This document shows positions 25,449 to 33,317 of a stretch of 55,882 nucleotides of DNA, in pieces (the first letter of the stretch is position 1; each line of letters starts with the position of its first letter). The translations under genes and the position numbers were made by a program. Below the pieces are notes generated by a model. That model worked only from the letters and a program-made list of their open reading frames with translations. It made no database searches and was not told the DNA's origin. This DNA comes from Saprospiraceae bacterium (lineage in GTDB: Bacteria; Bacteroidota; Bacteroidia; Chitinophagales; Saprospiraceae), in NCBI GenBank assembly GCA_029212405.1, contig JARGNR010000043.1, forward strand, positions 1-55,882, given 5' to 3'.

Positions 25449-25850
25449 ATGGTAATAGAATTAGGAAGGACATACTACCCGGAATGGACCAAAGGTCTGA
25501 TCACGATCAATAATGTGATCGTCTCGAATAGCTTGGAATTGCCCTGGTTAGATAATCGCAGAAATGTGTCATGCATTCCTGAGGGCATCTACCCTATCCA
25601 AAAAAGGCATAGCCCAAGATTCAGGGATCATTTATTGATTGGTGATGTACCAGGTCGAGATTACATACTTCTACATCCTGCAAATGATGCGAGTGAAGAA
25701 TTGAGAGGTTGTATTGCTCCAGTAATGCAATTGGTGGGTAGCGACAAAGGAAGCTACTCTCGAATTGCGCTGGAGCTGATCATGGCCAATCTTGCCCAGG
25801 TGAATTATCAAAATTGTTTCATCAAGATTTATGAGTCCTTAGACTCTTGA
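25449..25850 (+). CDS. DUF5675-family protein
   Basis: A 133-residue protein with the DUF5675 pattern: LELPWLDNRRNVSCIPEGIY, then HSPRFRDHLLI, GRDYILLHPAND and GCIAPV. These single-domain proteins lie beside phage lysis genes in Bacteroidota. The conserved Cys, His and Asn residues (SCIPEG, HPAN, GCI) suggest a catalytic or peptidase-like site, unproven. It starts 10 bp after the previous gene and is followed 20 bp later by a two-helix membrane protein. Confidence 0.85.
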   Translation: MVIELGRTYYPEWTKGLITINNVIVSNSLELPWLDNRRNVSCIPEGIYPIQKRHSPRFRDHLLIGDVPGRDYILLHPANDASEELRGCIAPVMQLVGSDKGSYSRIALELIMANLAQVNYQNCFIKIYESLDS

Positions 25851-25870
25851 ATCTTACAAATCCAAAATGT

Positions 25871-26131
25871 ATGAATTTAATCGATAGGGCCAAAAGCCCA
25901 ACGCCCAAATTTTTCAAAGTGCTTAGAAATATCGGTATTGCCCTTGCAACTGCAGGTGGTGCGATTTTAGCATCTCCTGTAGCTTTGCCAGTTGTGGTAG
26001 TAACCATTGGTGGCTACCTGGTAACTGCTGGAGCCGTGGCGACGGCTGTTAGTCAGGTAACTACAGATAATGATGTTATGAAGACTTTAGAGAAGTTTCC
26101 AAAAGGGATACTGAATGAGCCATATAAGTAA
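25871..26131 (+). CDS. Small membrane protein, holin-like (1)
   Basis: An 86-residue protein starting MNLIDRAKSPTPKFFKVLRN at the ATG at 25871; a TTG 24 bp upstream is in frame. A charged start with SPTPKFF is followed by two hydrophobic Ala/Gly/Val-rich helices (about residues 20-62) and a polar tail. SPTPxFF and GAILASPVALP recur in this Bacteroidota family next to DUF5675. Its place between DUF5675 and a second small membrane protein suggests a holin-like role (inference). It overlaps the next gene by 17 bp. Confidence 0.6.
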   Translation: MNLIDRAKSPTPKFFKVLRNIGIALATAGGAILASPVALPVVVVTIGGYLVTAGAVATAVSQVTTDNDVMKTLEKFPKGILNEPYK

Positions 26132-26303
26132 TCAAAGCGCCGGCACTTGTGGCGGTACCATCTTGGCAATCGTTGGGATCATAGATCCTAACGATATGCT
26201 AAAGACTGCGATTTTGGCTGCCATTGGCGCCGTTGTCAGCTTTATCGTTTCAGCTCTTCTGAAACGCATTTTCAAATCCAAAAAGAAGAAGAATGTTATT
26301 TAG
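26115..26303 (+). CDS. Small membrane protein, holin-like (2)
   Basis: A 62-residue protein with a polar start (MSHISNQSAGTCGG), two short hydrophobic segments (about 15-24 and 28-48) and a strongly basic C-terminus (KRIFKSKKKK). The small hydrophobic body with a cationic tail is typical of phage holins. It overlaps both neighbours, by 17 and 11 bp, so it is translationally coupled. Confidence 0.55.
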   Translation: MSHISNQSAGTCGGTILAIVGIIDPNDMLKTAILAAIGAVVSFIVSALLKRIFKSKKKKNVI

Positions 26304-26622
26304 ATACAGAGCAAAAGTGGTGAAAGTAGTTGATGGAGATACCATCGATGTTGATATAGACTTAGGGTTTTACACAATACTCCGGAAACAAAGAATTCGT
26401 CTTAAAGGCATCGATGCACCAGAGCCAAGAGGAAAAGAAAGATTTGCAGGGTTAGAAAGTAAAGCCTGGTTGAAAGATGAGATTGAAGGCAAGGAAATCG
26501 AGATCGTAACCTTCAAAAATGCCAAAGGCAAATATGGCAGATGGTTGGGAGTAGTTTACATGAATAGACAGAATATCAATCAATTGATGATCGAAAAGGA
26601 ATTAGCAATTCCTAGTTTGTAG
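26293..26622 (+). CDS. Staphylococcal-nuclease-like thermonuclease
   Basis: A 109-residue SNase-fold protein: VVKVVDGDTIDVDIDLGF, RIRLKGIDAPEPRGKE and GKYGRWLGVVYM supply the expected Asp (DGDT), Arg (RL-GIDAPE) and Glu/Arg active-site residues. It probably cuts DNA or RNA with Ca2+. It lacks a signal peptide, so it acts in the cytoplasm or after lysis. It is shorter than secreted SNases, as are many phage-associated ones. It is the last gene of the cassette, ending 35 bp before a strong terminator. Confidence 0.88.
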   Translation: MLFRYRAKVVKVVDGDTIDVDIDLGFYTILRKQRIRLKGIDAPEPRGKERFAGLESKAWLKDEIEGKEIEIVTFKNAKGKYGRWLGVVYMNRQNINQLMIEKELAIPSL

Positions 26623-26656
26623 ATTAAAGAACGTATAGCGATTTATCTATAAGATA

Positions 26657-26686
26657 GCCTCAGGGAGAAATTTCTGAGGCTTTTTC
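26657..26686 (+). terminator. Strong intrinsic terminator of the phage-like cassette
   Basis: GCCTCAG and CTGAGGC form a perfect 7-bp stem extended inside by AGAAATTTCT, followed at once by five Ts. It separates the thermonuclease gene from the structured non-coding region downstream. Confidence 0.85.
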
Positions 26687-26734
26687 TATTTCCACCAGCC
26701 TCGTGCAAATACATAATGCATGGTGATAAAAGCC

Positions 26735-27800
26735 ATAGGCACCAAAAGGAGGAAGGAATCATGAAGCCAAGGTGGAACTCCATAGGTGCCAGGAGTACAC
26801 TGAAAATTATTCAGTGGACCTTGGCGGAATGGTGACGATGCCTACTTTGCCGTATGGTATTTATCAACATACCACAAATTCCTATTCTTTGGGTAAAATA
26901 TCTAATTTTTCTGGATTGATTGAATTTTGCTAATTAAGCTGTGAACCACAGGCAGCCCAACAAAGAAGTGCTGATCGAAGAGTAACGAAGATCAGCGAAT
27001 CGACTTGGGCTGACTGTCGGGCAAAAAGCGGGAGTCCTCAACCTAGGGGATGCAAACTAGCCAGGCTTGTACCTGGATAGGCATACCCGAACGGGGCAAA
27101 GAGGAAGGAGTAGTGACAGTCCATGACGAGGAACGATGGCATGGTGAAACGTAGCGACTGACGGGTGGATAGCAAATCAGATTAACGAAATCAATAAAGT
27201 TCAATAGATGATTTTCGGTTGATCGGGCGGGGAGCGAGCATCCCTAGGTGCTGCCTTTGAATACCGACCACCAGAGGTGGCAAACTAAGAATAGATAGCA
27301 CATAGGGCTGCGAGGGGCGGAGGACATAGCGGCCCGCTAACAAAGAAGTGGCGGTAGGATGAAGAGCTCTGATAACGAAGGTAGCCTGAATGAAAGCGAC
27401 TAAGCGATGAAGGAATGGTGCGAAATGCAGGAACGAATAGCGTGGGGATTGAGAAAAGGATAGTGACGTAAGGAAGTAGCAATCCAATGTGGGTGGATGG
27501 AGCTACAATGGTGGGCTATATGAAGTGTCTGGTGGATATCGCAGTGTCAGCTCTGCTGAAAACGCAGAGAGCCACAAGATCAGTGCTCTCATACTAAGGT
27601 AGCCACGAGTGGTGGAATGAGTGCAGCAATACAACTATGGTGACAAAGCTCGTATGCCAAAGGCACGCATGGCATATGTGCTGATTCCTGCGGCATTGCA
27701 GGATGGCGACATAGCTGTGGCAAACTCATGAAACCACACCGCTTCACAGCGACTGGTGAGGAATCCCCTCGATGGGGTGACGAACCAGATTTGTACTAAA
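26735..27800 (+). ncRNA. Candidate large structured non-coding RNA (about 1.1 kb)
   Basis: No convincing ORF lies in this stretch, yet it is GC-richer than its surroundings and packed with perfect helices: CCAAGGT/ACCTTGG (26767/26818), CACTGAA/TTCAGTG, GGCACC/GGTGCC (26738/26785, crossing the first stem as a pseudoknot or alternative), CAGCCCAA/TTGGGCTG (26953/27005) enclosing GCTGATC/GATCAGC (26970/26990), CCAGG/CCTGG (27061), CCACC/GGTGG (27268), CTCTGC/GCAGAG (27551), ATGCC/GGCAT (27654), CCTGC/GCAGG (27688), and CTGGT/ACCAG enclosing CCCC/GGGG (27753-27788). Short unpaired motifs recur: AACAAAGAAGTG at 26959 and 27339, and TAACGAA at three places. It follows a terminator, so it would need its own promoter. 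Size, density of stems and phage-like neighbours resemble GOLLD/ROOL-class RNAs, but I cannot confirm membership. Strand is assumed +. Confidence 0.6.
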
Positions 27801-27815
27801 GAGGTGGGACGAATG

Positions 27816-28610
27816 CTATTTACTCAATTTCAAAATTCTAAATGCTCCTTGTATTACTAGAACAAAAACGATTGTACCAATTAATAAATCAGGAAAACGT
27901 GTATTGGTCAAATAAACCAATGTGCCTGCAATGATTACACCTAAATTAATGATGATATCGTTTGATGTAAATATCATGCTCGCCTTCATATGTGCCTCCT
28001 CCATGCTTCTAGATTGTTGCAAAAGATATAAGCATATCCCATTGGCAATCAAGGCGAATATGGAAACTATAATCATAGCAGAGAAGTTTGGAAGAATACC
28101 TCCCGTAATAAACCTTCGTATGACTTCTACGAAACCAATGATCGCTAAAATTATTTGAAACCAACCTGCAATTTTAGCTATACGCTTTTTTCGTGATAGA
28201 GCACTGCCAACTGCCATTAGGCTTATTCCATAAACAAATGCATCCGCAAGCATATCCAAACTATCTGCCACTAGACCCATTGACTTGGAAATAATCCCAG
28301 TAGTCATTTCCACAAAAAAGAAAGCTAAATTTATTATTAATATAGTCCATAGTATTTTACTCTGGTCAGATTCTTCGTTGAATGATTTCTGGGAAGTATT
28401 GTCTGAACTTACTAAAGATGAACCAAGATTTAGGTCGATAAGGGCTTTTTCAATTTGAGCGAGATTTTCCAAATGAAATACTACCAATGTACGGTTAGCC
28501 AAGTCAAAATCTAAATGTTTAATACCACTAATTTCTGATAAATTTAATCTAATTAAGTTTTCTTCCGAAGGACAGTCCATTTGAGCAATCCTAAAAATTG
28601 ATTTCTTCAT
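27816..28610 (-). CDS. Cation diffusion facilitator with N-terminal HMA-like domain
   Basis: A 264-residue inner-membrane exporter. Residues 1-70 resemble a degenerate HMA domain (FRIAQMDCPSEENLIRLNLS) with MDCPSEE in place of CxxC. Six hydrophobic helices follow from about residue 90, with VADSLDMLADAFVYG holding the DxxxD-type metal site of helix 2 and a matching NDIIINLG in helix 5. CDF proteins exchange Zn, Co or Cd for protons. The usual cytoplasmic C-terminal domain is absent, so the metal sensor may be the N-terminal domain instead. It lies 18 bp after a VOC gene on the same strand. Confidence 0.85.
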   Translation of the reverse strand: MKKSIFRIAQMDCPSEENLIRLNLSEISGIKHLDFDLANRTLVVFHLENLAQIEKALIDLNLGSSLVSSDNTSQKSFNEESDQSKILWTILIINLAFFFVEMTTGIISKSMGLVADSLDMLADAFVYGISLMAVGSALSRKKRIAKIAGWFQIILAIIGFVEVIRRFITGGILPNFSAMIIVSIFALIANGICLYLLQQSRSMEEAHMKASMIFTSNDIIINLGVIIAGTLVYLTNTRFPDLLIGTIVFVLVIQGAFRILKLSK

Positions 28611-28628
28611 ACATGTTAATAAATGATG

Positions 28629-29000
28629 TTAGAAATTATTAAACTCACAAAAGTGCCAAAGCACTCCTGAAGGATCATGAAGAAAACATTCTCTCCCCCA
28701 TTCAAAAGTCTTGATTTCGCTAAGTTTTACATATTTGTATTGAGAAACTAGATCTCTACTAAGTAGATCAGAATAACATTTTTCTATATCATCTACTTCC
28801 AGAAATAACATTGAGTTTTGAACCCATTTTTTTTGATAATATTCTTGAAGATAGAATGCCAATTTATCATTGACTTTTACCAGTACCATCTTACCAGGTA
28901 TATCTACAATTTCAAAACCAAGGTTGGTATAAAACTCTTTCGACTCTTCAAAGTTTTTAGCTCCTATAAATGCTCTGATATTTATAGCAGAATAATCCAT
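28629..29000 (-). CDS. VOC/glyoxalase-fold protein
   Basis: A 123-residue protein with the vicinal oxygen chelate pattern: INIRAFIGAKNFEESKEFYT at the start, MLFLEVDDIEKCY, and CFLHDPSGVLWHFCEF at the end. It resembles bleomycin-resistance/glyoxalase family members, which bind a metal or a small molecule. The real substrate is unknown. Its ATG overlaps the stop of the preceding MerT-like gene by 1 bp, placing it in the metal-export operon. Confidence 0.8.
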   Translation of the reverse strand: MDYSAINIRAFIGAKNFEESKEFYTNLGFEIVDIPGKMVLVKVNDKLAFYLQEYYQKKWVQNSMLFLEVDDIEKCYSDLLSRDLVSQYKYVKLSEIKTFEWGRECFLHDPSGVLWHFCEFNNF

Positions 29001-29428
29001 TAGTCACAACAATTGACACCTTCTTGAATAGGTGGACATGCAACTGTACCGAAACTGCAAAACACACAGCAATCTCCTTGATTTGGCTTCAATACTTTTT
29101 TACAATTCTCGCATTCATAGAAGAATTGACATGCATTCGTAGGCATAGTCTCCGTCTTAGCATGATTGCATTCCGGGCAGGTAATTGTGGATTCTAAAAC
29201 TACTTCTTTCATTTGTTTTGTTTTATAATATTGATAACCTCCATATGTTAAAAGGAAAACAGCTAAAACCATAAGCATGCCACTGTAAGACTCAAGTTCA
29301 TTACTTAATGCAAGTAATCCAGCTGATCCTCCAAGCGCTAAAATCAATGCAGGAAGCCAGCAACAGCTAGTTGCAAGGATGAATGCGAATATTCCTCCAA
29401 GGATTGATTTGTTTTTAGTTAGTGTCAT
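29000..29428 (-). CDS. MerT-like membrane protein fused to a GDCCVxC domain
   Basis: A 142-residue protein. Residues 1-66 are MerT-like: an N-terminal membrane helix with a vicinal cysteine pair (TSCCWLP) and two further hydrophobic segments. Residues 80-142 form a Cys-rich cytoplasmic domain with CPEC, YECENC and the hallmark GDCCVFCSFGTVACPPIQ, ending NCCD. The GDCCVxC domain occurs as a stand-alone small protein elsewhere, and fusion to a MerT-like carrier suggests a thiol relay for Hg, Cd or Zn (inference). It is followed by the VOC and CDF genes. Confidence 0.8.
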   Translation of the reverse strand: MTLTKNKSILGGIFAFILATSCCWLPALILALGGSAGLLALSNELESYSGMLMVLAVFLLTYGGYQYYKTKQMKEVVLESTITCPECNHAKTETMPTNACQFFYECENCKKVLKPNQGDCCVFCSFGTVACPPIQEGVNCCD

Positions 29429-29529
29429 ATTGTAGAACGATGCTATTAATAATATTCAACTAGATAATGGATAAAAGTAATGATAAATATTAAGTAATTT
29501 ATTTTTGATCAACCTGTAACATGAACGAT

Positions 29530-31569
29530 TTAAAAAGTTTTCTTTTGCAATCTCACCGCATTAAGTATTGCCAATAATGCCACTCCCACATCTGCAAACA
29601 CTGCTTGCCACATAGTAGCCATACCTAATGCTCCAAGTATCAGAACTAGAATTTTTACACCAAATGCCAAATAGATATTTTGCCATATGATCGCTTTTGT
29701 TGCATTACTTATCTTGACACCCATTATTATTTTTGACGGTTGATCATTCTGTATTATTACATCAGCTGTCTCAATTGCCACATCGCTTCCCATTGCACCC
29801 ATAGCAACTCCAACATCACTGGCTGCAAGTACTGGTGCATCATTGACACCGTCTCCTATAAATAGTACTTTATGGCCTTTGGATTTAAGTGTTTCTACTT
29901 CATTCAACTTATCTTCTGGTAATAATCCGCCTTTCGCATTGGTAATACCTAACTCCTTAGCCACCGATTGAGTGATCGAGTTCTTATCTCCAGATAACAT
30001 CACTGTATTTTTAAATCCATATTGTGGTAAGTCATTTACAAAAGCCAAAGCATCTTCTTTTAGTTGATCAGAAACCGTTACATAACCTTGGTATATTCCA
30101 TCTACTGCCATAAGAACAATAGTCTCTACTATATCTTCTATGGACAAAGGAGTGCTCACACCGTTTGCTTCTAGAAGTTTCTGATTGCCTACTAATACTT
30201 TCTTGCTTTCTACCGTGGCTATTAGTCCTTTACCTGCAACTTCTTTTACATCAGTAGCCTGCTTTTGTGATGCTCCATACTTCATGATGGCTTTAGCAAT
30301 TGGATGAGTACTTTTTGATTCCACAGCAAGAAGAATGTCCATAAAATCTATTTCAGATAAACTTCCTTCAGTCTTGATGGTGTTGATCTCAAAGACTCCT
30401 TTTGTGACCGTCCCCGTCTTATCCATTACTAAGGTATCCATTGCAGTAATCTGATCCATGTAAGTAGCTCCTTTAAACAAAATACCATTCTTTGAGGCTG
30501 CTCCCAATCCACCAAAATAGCCTAGAGGAATACTGATCACCAATGCACAAGGACATGAAATAACTAAGAAAATCAATGATCTATATAGCCAATCTGAAAA
30601 TATATAGTCATCAATAAAGAAATAAGGCAATACACAAATTGCGATGGCAATGTAAACAACTATTGGCGTATAAATCTTTGCGAGTCGTCTTATTAATAAT
30701 TCTGTTTTAGCTTTTTTGGAAGTTGCATTCTGAACCAATTCCAGAATTCGAGATATTGAACTGTCTTTAAATTCTTTGGTAACTTCTAGCTCTATTACCC
30801 CTTCTAAATTTATAGATCCCGCCAATAACTTCTCATTTTTAGTTGCAACAAAAGGTTTACTTTCTCCCGTAATGGCAGCAGTGTCTACAGATGCTTTATC
30901 ACTAAGCAATGAACCATCCAAAGGAATCTTTTCACCGACTTTCACCTGAATAGTTTCACCAATTTGTACCTTATTAGGATCCACGGTGATGTACTTTTCA
31001 TTCCTAAATACACTGGCTATTTTTGGTCTTACATCCAATAATGCCGTTATATTATTTTTTGCTCTTTTGACGGCCGCTAATTGAAATAACTCACCCACAG
31101 CATAGAAAAGCATGACAGCAACTCCTTCCGGATATTCACCAATCAAGAATGCACCAATAGTGGCAATGCTCATCAGAAAAAATTCGGTAAATATTTCACC
31201 TTTGGCTAATGCCTCTATGGCCTCCCTTATTACAGCATAAGCTACAGGAATATATGCGGCTATGTACCAAACTATCCTTATCCAGCCAGTAAAAAACTCA
31301 TTTGGTATAAGATGATCTAAGGCTAATCCAACCATCAAAAGAGTGAAGCTAATAATGGCTGGTGCTTTGCCATAATCCTCATGATTGTGTTCATCATCAT
31401 GATTAGCATTGTCATGTGATGAGTGGTCATGACCTTCATGTTCATCATGATCGTATTTAGCGGATACTAATGATGGCGGTGATGTGGCCTTGTCAATCTT
31501 CTCTTCAAGTGAGCAACAAGTAATTTTGCCTTTTTCATCATATGTATGTATGTGTTCTTTGTTTTTCAT
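29530..31569 (-). CDS. CadA/ZntA-type heavy-metal P1B ATPase
   Basis: A 679-residue P-type ATPase. The N-terminus lacks a standard HMA domain and instead has CC (ITCCSLEE) and a His/Asp-rich stretch (about residues 38-66). Core motifs: TGES (near 235), CPCAL in helix 6 (SCPCALVISIPLGYFGG, near 340), DKTGT (near 383) and GDGVNDAPVLAASD (near 575). CPC followed by the helix-8 region VFADVGVALLAILNA fits the Zn/Cd/Pb exporter class. A 38-residue ORF with a metal-binding motif ends directly at its start codon. The metal is inferred from subclass. Confidence 0.93.
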   Translation of the reverse strand: MKNKEHIHTYDEKGKITCCSLEEKIDKATSPPSLVSAKYDHDEHEGHDHSSHDNANHDDEHNHEDYGKAPAIISFTLLMVGLALDHLIPNEFFTGWIRIVWYIAAYIPVAYAVIREAIEALAKGEIFTEFFLMSIATIGAFLIGEYPEGVAVMLFYAVGELFQLAAVKRAKNNITALLDVRPKIASVFRNEKYITVDPNKVQIGETIQVKVGEKIPLDGSLLSDKASVDTAAITGESKPFVATKNEKLLAGSINLEGVIELEVTKEFKDSSISRILELVQNATSKKAKTELLIRRLAKIYTPIVVYIAIAICVLPYFFIDDYIFSDWLYRSLIFLVISCPCALVISIPLGYFGGLGAASKNGILFKGATYMDQITAMDTLVMDKTGTVTKGVFEINTIKTEGSLSEIDFMDILLAVESKSTHPIAKAIMKYGASQKQATDVKEVAGKGLIATVESKKVLVGNQKLLEANGVSTPLSIEDIVETIVLMAVDGIYQGYVTVSDQLKEDALAFVNDLPQYGFKNTVMLSGDKNSITQSVAKELGITNAKGGLLPEDKLNEVETLKSKGHKVLFIGDGVNDAPVLAASDVGVAMGAMGSDVAIETADVIIQNDQPSKIIMGVKISNATKAIIWQNIYLAFGVKILVLILGALGMATMWQAVFADVGVALLAILNAVRLQKKTF

Positions 31570-31686
31570 TTAACGACAATTTTGGTTTAATTGAATTGGT
31601 GGACAAGCTACTTTTCCATAGCTACCAGTAAGGACAACTATCAAAAAGGCTATCGAACTTCCGATTTTGGATTGTTTAAAATTCAA
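31570..31686 (-). CDS. Short ORF with a CPPIQ tail, coupled to the CadA-type ATPase
   Basis: A 38-codon ORF (TTG start at 31686) with one hydrophobic segment and the C-terminal SYGKVACPPIQLNQNCR. The SYG-x-VACPPIQ part is almost the end of the GDCCVxC motif found in the neighbouring gene at 29000-29428, but here the upstream CC is missing. Its TAA touches the ATPase ATG, allowing translational coupling. It is either a real small membrane peptide or the remnant of a GDCCVxC gene. Confidence 0.45.
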   Translation of the reverse strand: MNFKQSKIGSSIAFLIVVLTGSYGKVACPPIQLNQNCR

Positions 31687-31697
31687 TATTTTATTTT

Positions 31698-32894
31698 TTA
31701 AAAATAACTCGCAAACCCAAACTGAAACCCAGCCGTTTTTGCAGGAGGATTGCCAAATAAGTCAGTGTCCCATTGATATCGATAACTCATTCTCAAAAGC
31801 GTATTAGGAGAGAATCGCAAACCAATACTTGGCATGATGGAATAAAGATGGTCAGATATATTGCTATCAGTATCTCTGAACTTTCCCACATTGTAATCAA
31901 GATATTCAAATCGCAAGGATGCATTTAGAATGATATTTTGCCAACTGAACAATTTTCCTTGCCAAAATGGATAAATCAAGTCGGTGTGGAAACCCCATTG
32001 AGTATTTCCAAAATTTTGTCCTACATCAGAAGGTATATCTGCTTTTATGTATGCAATCTCACCTAAGAATTTTACTTTTTTGATAGAAAAATTATAGTCC
32101 AATGCCCCAATTAACAAGCTCCTTTTTTCATCTATGGGTAGGCCATCCTTTTTGAAAATATTGTAATTACCTATGTATCCTGATATTCCTATTTCACCAA
32201 ATTTTCTTTTATTGAGGGCAAGTCTTGTCGTAAAAGCTGGTGAACCGTTGTTATCCTCTCCAAATCGTTCTTCTCCTTTGCCGGCCCGCAAAAAAGTACG
32301 GTTTTCTTCATTCGTAATAATACCTTCTTGTAAGCCATTGATAAGATAGGTTTCGTAGGTAAATGAGAAGTCTCGAATTGGGATTGTACCATGCAATCCT
32401 AAACCAACATCGGAATAAGTTGAAGGAATCAAATTGGTCGAAACCAAAGGTCGGTCAATGAACTCCCATTTCGGACTATCTTGATTTTGATTAAAATAAC
32501 CAATTGGCACTAATAATATTCCAGCTCTGAAAATCAGGCTCGGATGCAGCTCAAAGTCCATTAAAGCTGTTTCCAATTCAATTTCTTCCGTTCCATGCCC
32601 AAACTCCAATTCGGAAATAAACTTAATTCGCTCTTTTATGGTGGAATACAAGAAAATATTGAAACGGCGCATTTCCATTGAATAACCTTCACTGATGCCA
32701 TCGGTTGAAAAATAATTGGTATTGGCTTCCAGATAACCGCCAACTGCTGCACTTAGGTTACTCCTTTGTTCTTCATAAATAAAGGGACGTTGATAAACCG
32801 CATCTTTATTGGTGAGGTTGAGCGTGTCAACATCTTGGGCCGCCAACCATTGGGAAGTCATTGATAATAATAAAAGTATAAATATAGGTTTCAT
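31698..32894 (-). CDS. Outer-membrane porin-like beta-barrel protein
   Basis: A 398-residue protein with a signal peptide (to about residue 19, QWLAAQ) and a continuous series of amphipathic strands, ending in an aromatic residue (FQFGFASYF). It resembles phosphate-selective porin O/P-like proteins. It is similar in layout to the barrel at 5048-6274 (RAGILLVPIGYF here, RAGKILVPFGIF there). It is the last gene of a three-gene operon after a DUF1111 diheme protein and a Rieske protein, 3 bp from the latter, suggesting the barrel serves the same redox or uptake process. Confidence 0.8.
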   Translation of the reverse strand: MKPIFILLLLSMTSQWLAAQDVDTLNLTNKDAVYQRPFIYEEQRSNLSAAVGGYLEANTNYFSTDGISEGYSMEMRRFNIFLYSTIKERIKFISELEFGHGTEEIELETALMDFELHPSLIFRAGILLVPIGYFNQNQDSPKWEFIDRPLVSTNLIPSTYSDVGLGLHGTIPIRDFSFTYETYLINGLQEGIITNEENRTFLRAGKGEERFGEDNNGSPAFTTRLALNKRKFGEIGISGYIGNYNIFKKDGLPIDEKRSLLIGALDYNFSIKKVKFLGEIAYIKADIPSDVGQNFGNTQWGFHTDLIYPFWQGKLFSWQNIILNASLRFEYLDYNVGKFRDTDSNISDHLYSIMPSIGLRFSPNTLLRMSYRYQWDTDLFGNPPAKTAGFQFGFASYF

Positions 32895-32897
32895 AAG

Positions 32898-33308
32898 CTA
32901 TTTGATATAAAGGTTTTCACCATCCTCCAAGACCCTAAAACGGCGTAAAGGACGCTCCGCAGGGCTTTCAAGTACTTCCCCGGTATGACTGAAAACACTT
33001 CCATGGCATGGACAATGCAATTCCATTCCAGTTGGTCGCACTTCACAAGCCCGATGCGTACATTGCAGCAGGAGGGCTGAATATTGGTTGTTATCGAGCT
33101 TGGTTAGAAAAATAGGGGCTGGTAGGTTGGCAGGCTGAATGAGGACAAAACGATGGTCTATCAAATCTGATTTTTTGACCAAAACTCCATTGGAATCTAT
33201 TGAATGTGGAATATAAGCAATGCCTTTACAGGATTGTCCAAGCAACGGAATCAAGATACCGGCACCAGCCAATCTCACGCAGTTTTTAAAAAAATCCTTT
33301 CTGTCCAT
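32898..33308 (-). CDS. Rieske [2Fe-2S] protein
   Basis: A 136-residue protein. Its N-terminus (RKDFFKNCVRLAGAGILIPLLGQSC) is a membrane or lipoprotein signal. The C-terminal half holds the two cluster-binding loops CTHRACEV and CPCHGS, giving the Cys-His/Cys-His ligands of a Rieske cluster. It is small and stand-alone, unlike a bc1 subunit. It lies 9 bp after the diheme DUF1111 gene, so it may pass electrons to or from that protein in the periplasm (inference). Confidence 0.9.
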   Translation of the reverse strand: MDRKDFFKNCVRLAGAGILIPLLGQSCKGIAYIPHSIDSNGVLVKKSDLIDHRFVLIQPANLPAPIFLTKLDNNQYSALLLQCTHRACEVRPTGMELHCPCHGSVFSHTGEVLESPAERPLRRFRVLEDGENLYIK

Positions 33309-33317
33309 TTTTCTGAT

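Noticed and set aside
27191-27487. 98-residue - strand ORF in the structured region
   Set aside because: Its translation is low in complexity, matches no family I know, and overlaps several perfect RNA stems. It is probably a shadow of a non-coding region.
26735-27800. Group II intron in the gene-free structured region
   Set aside because: No reverse-transcriptase ORF, no GTGCG-type 5' end and no recognisable domain V hairpin with its AGC triad were found.
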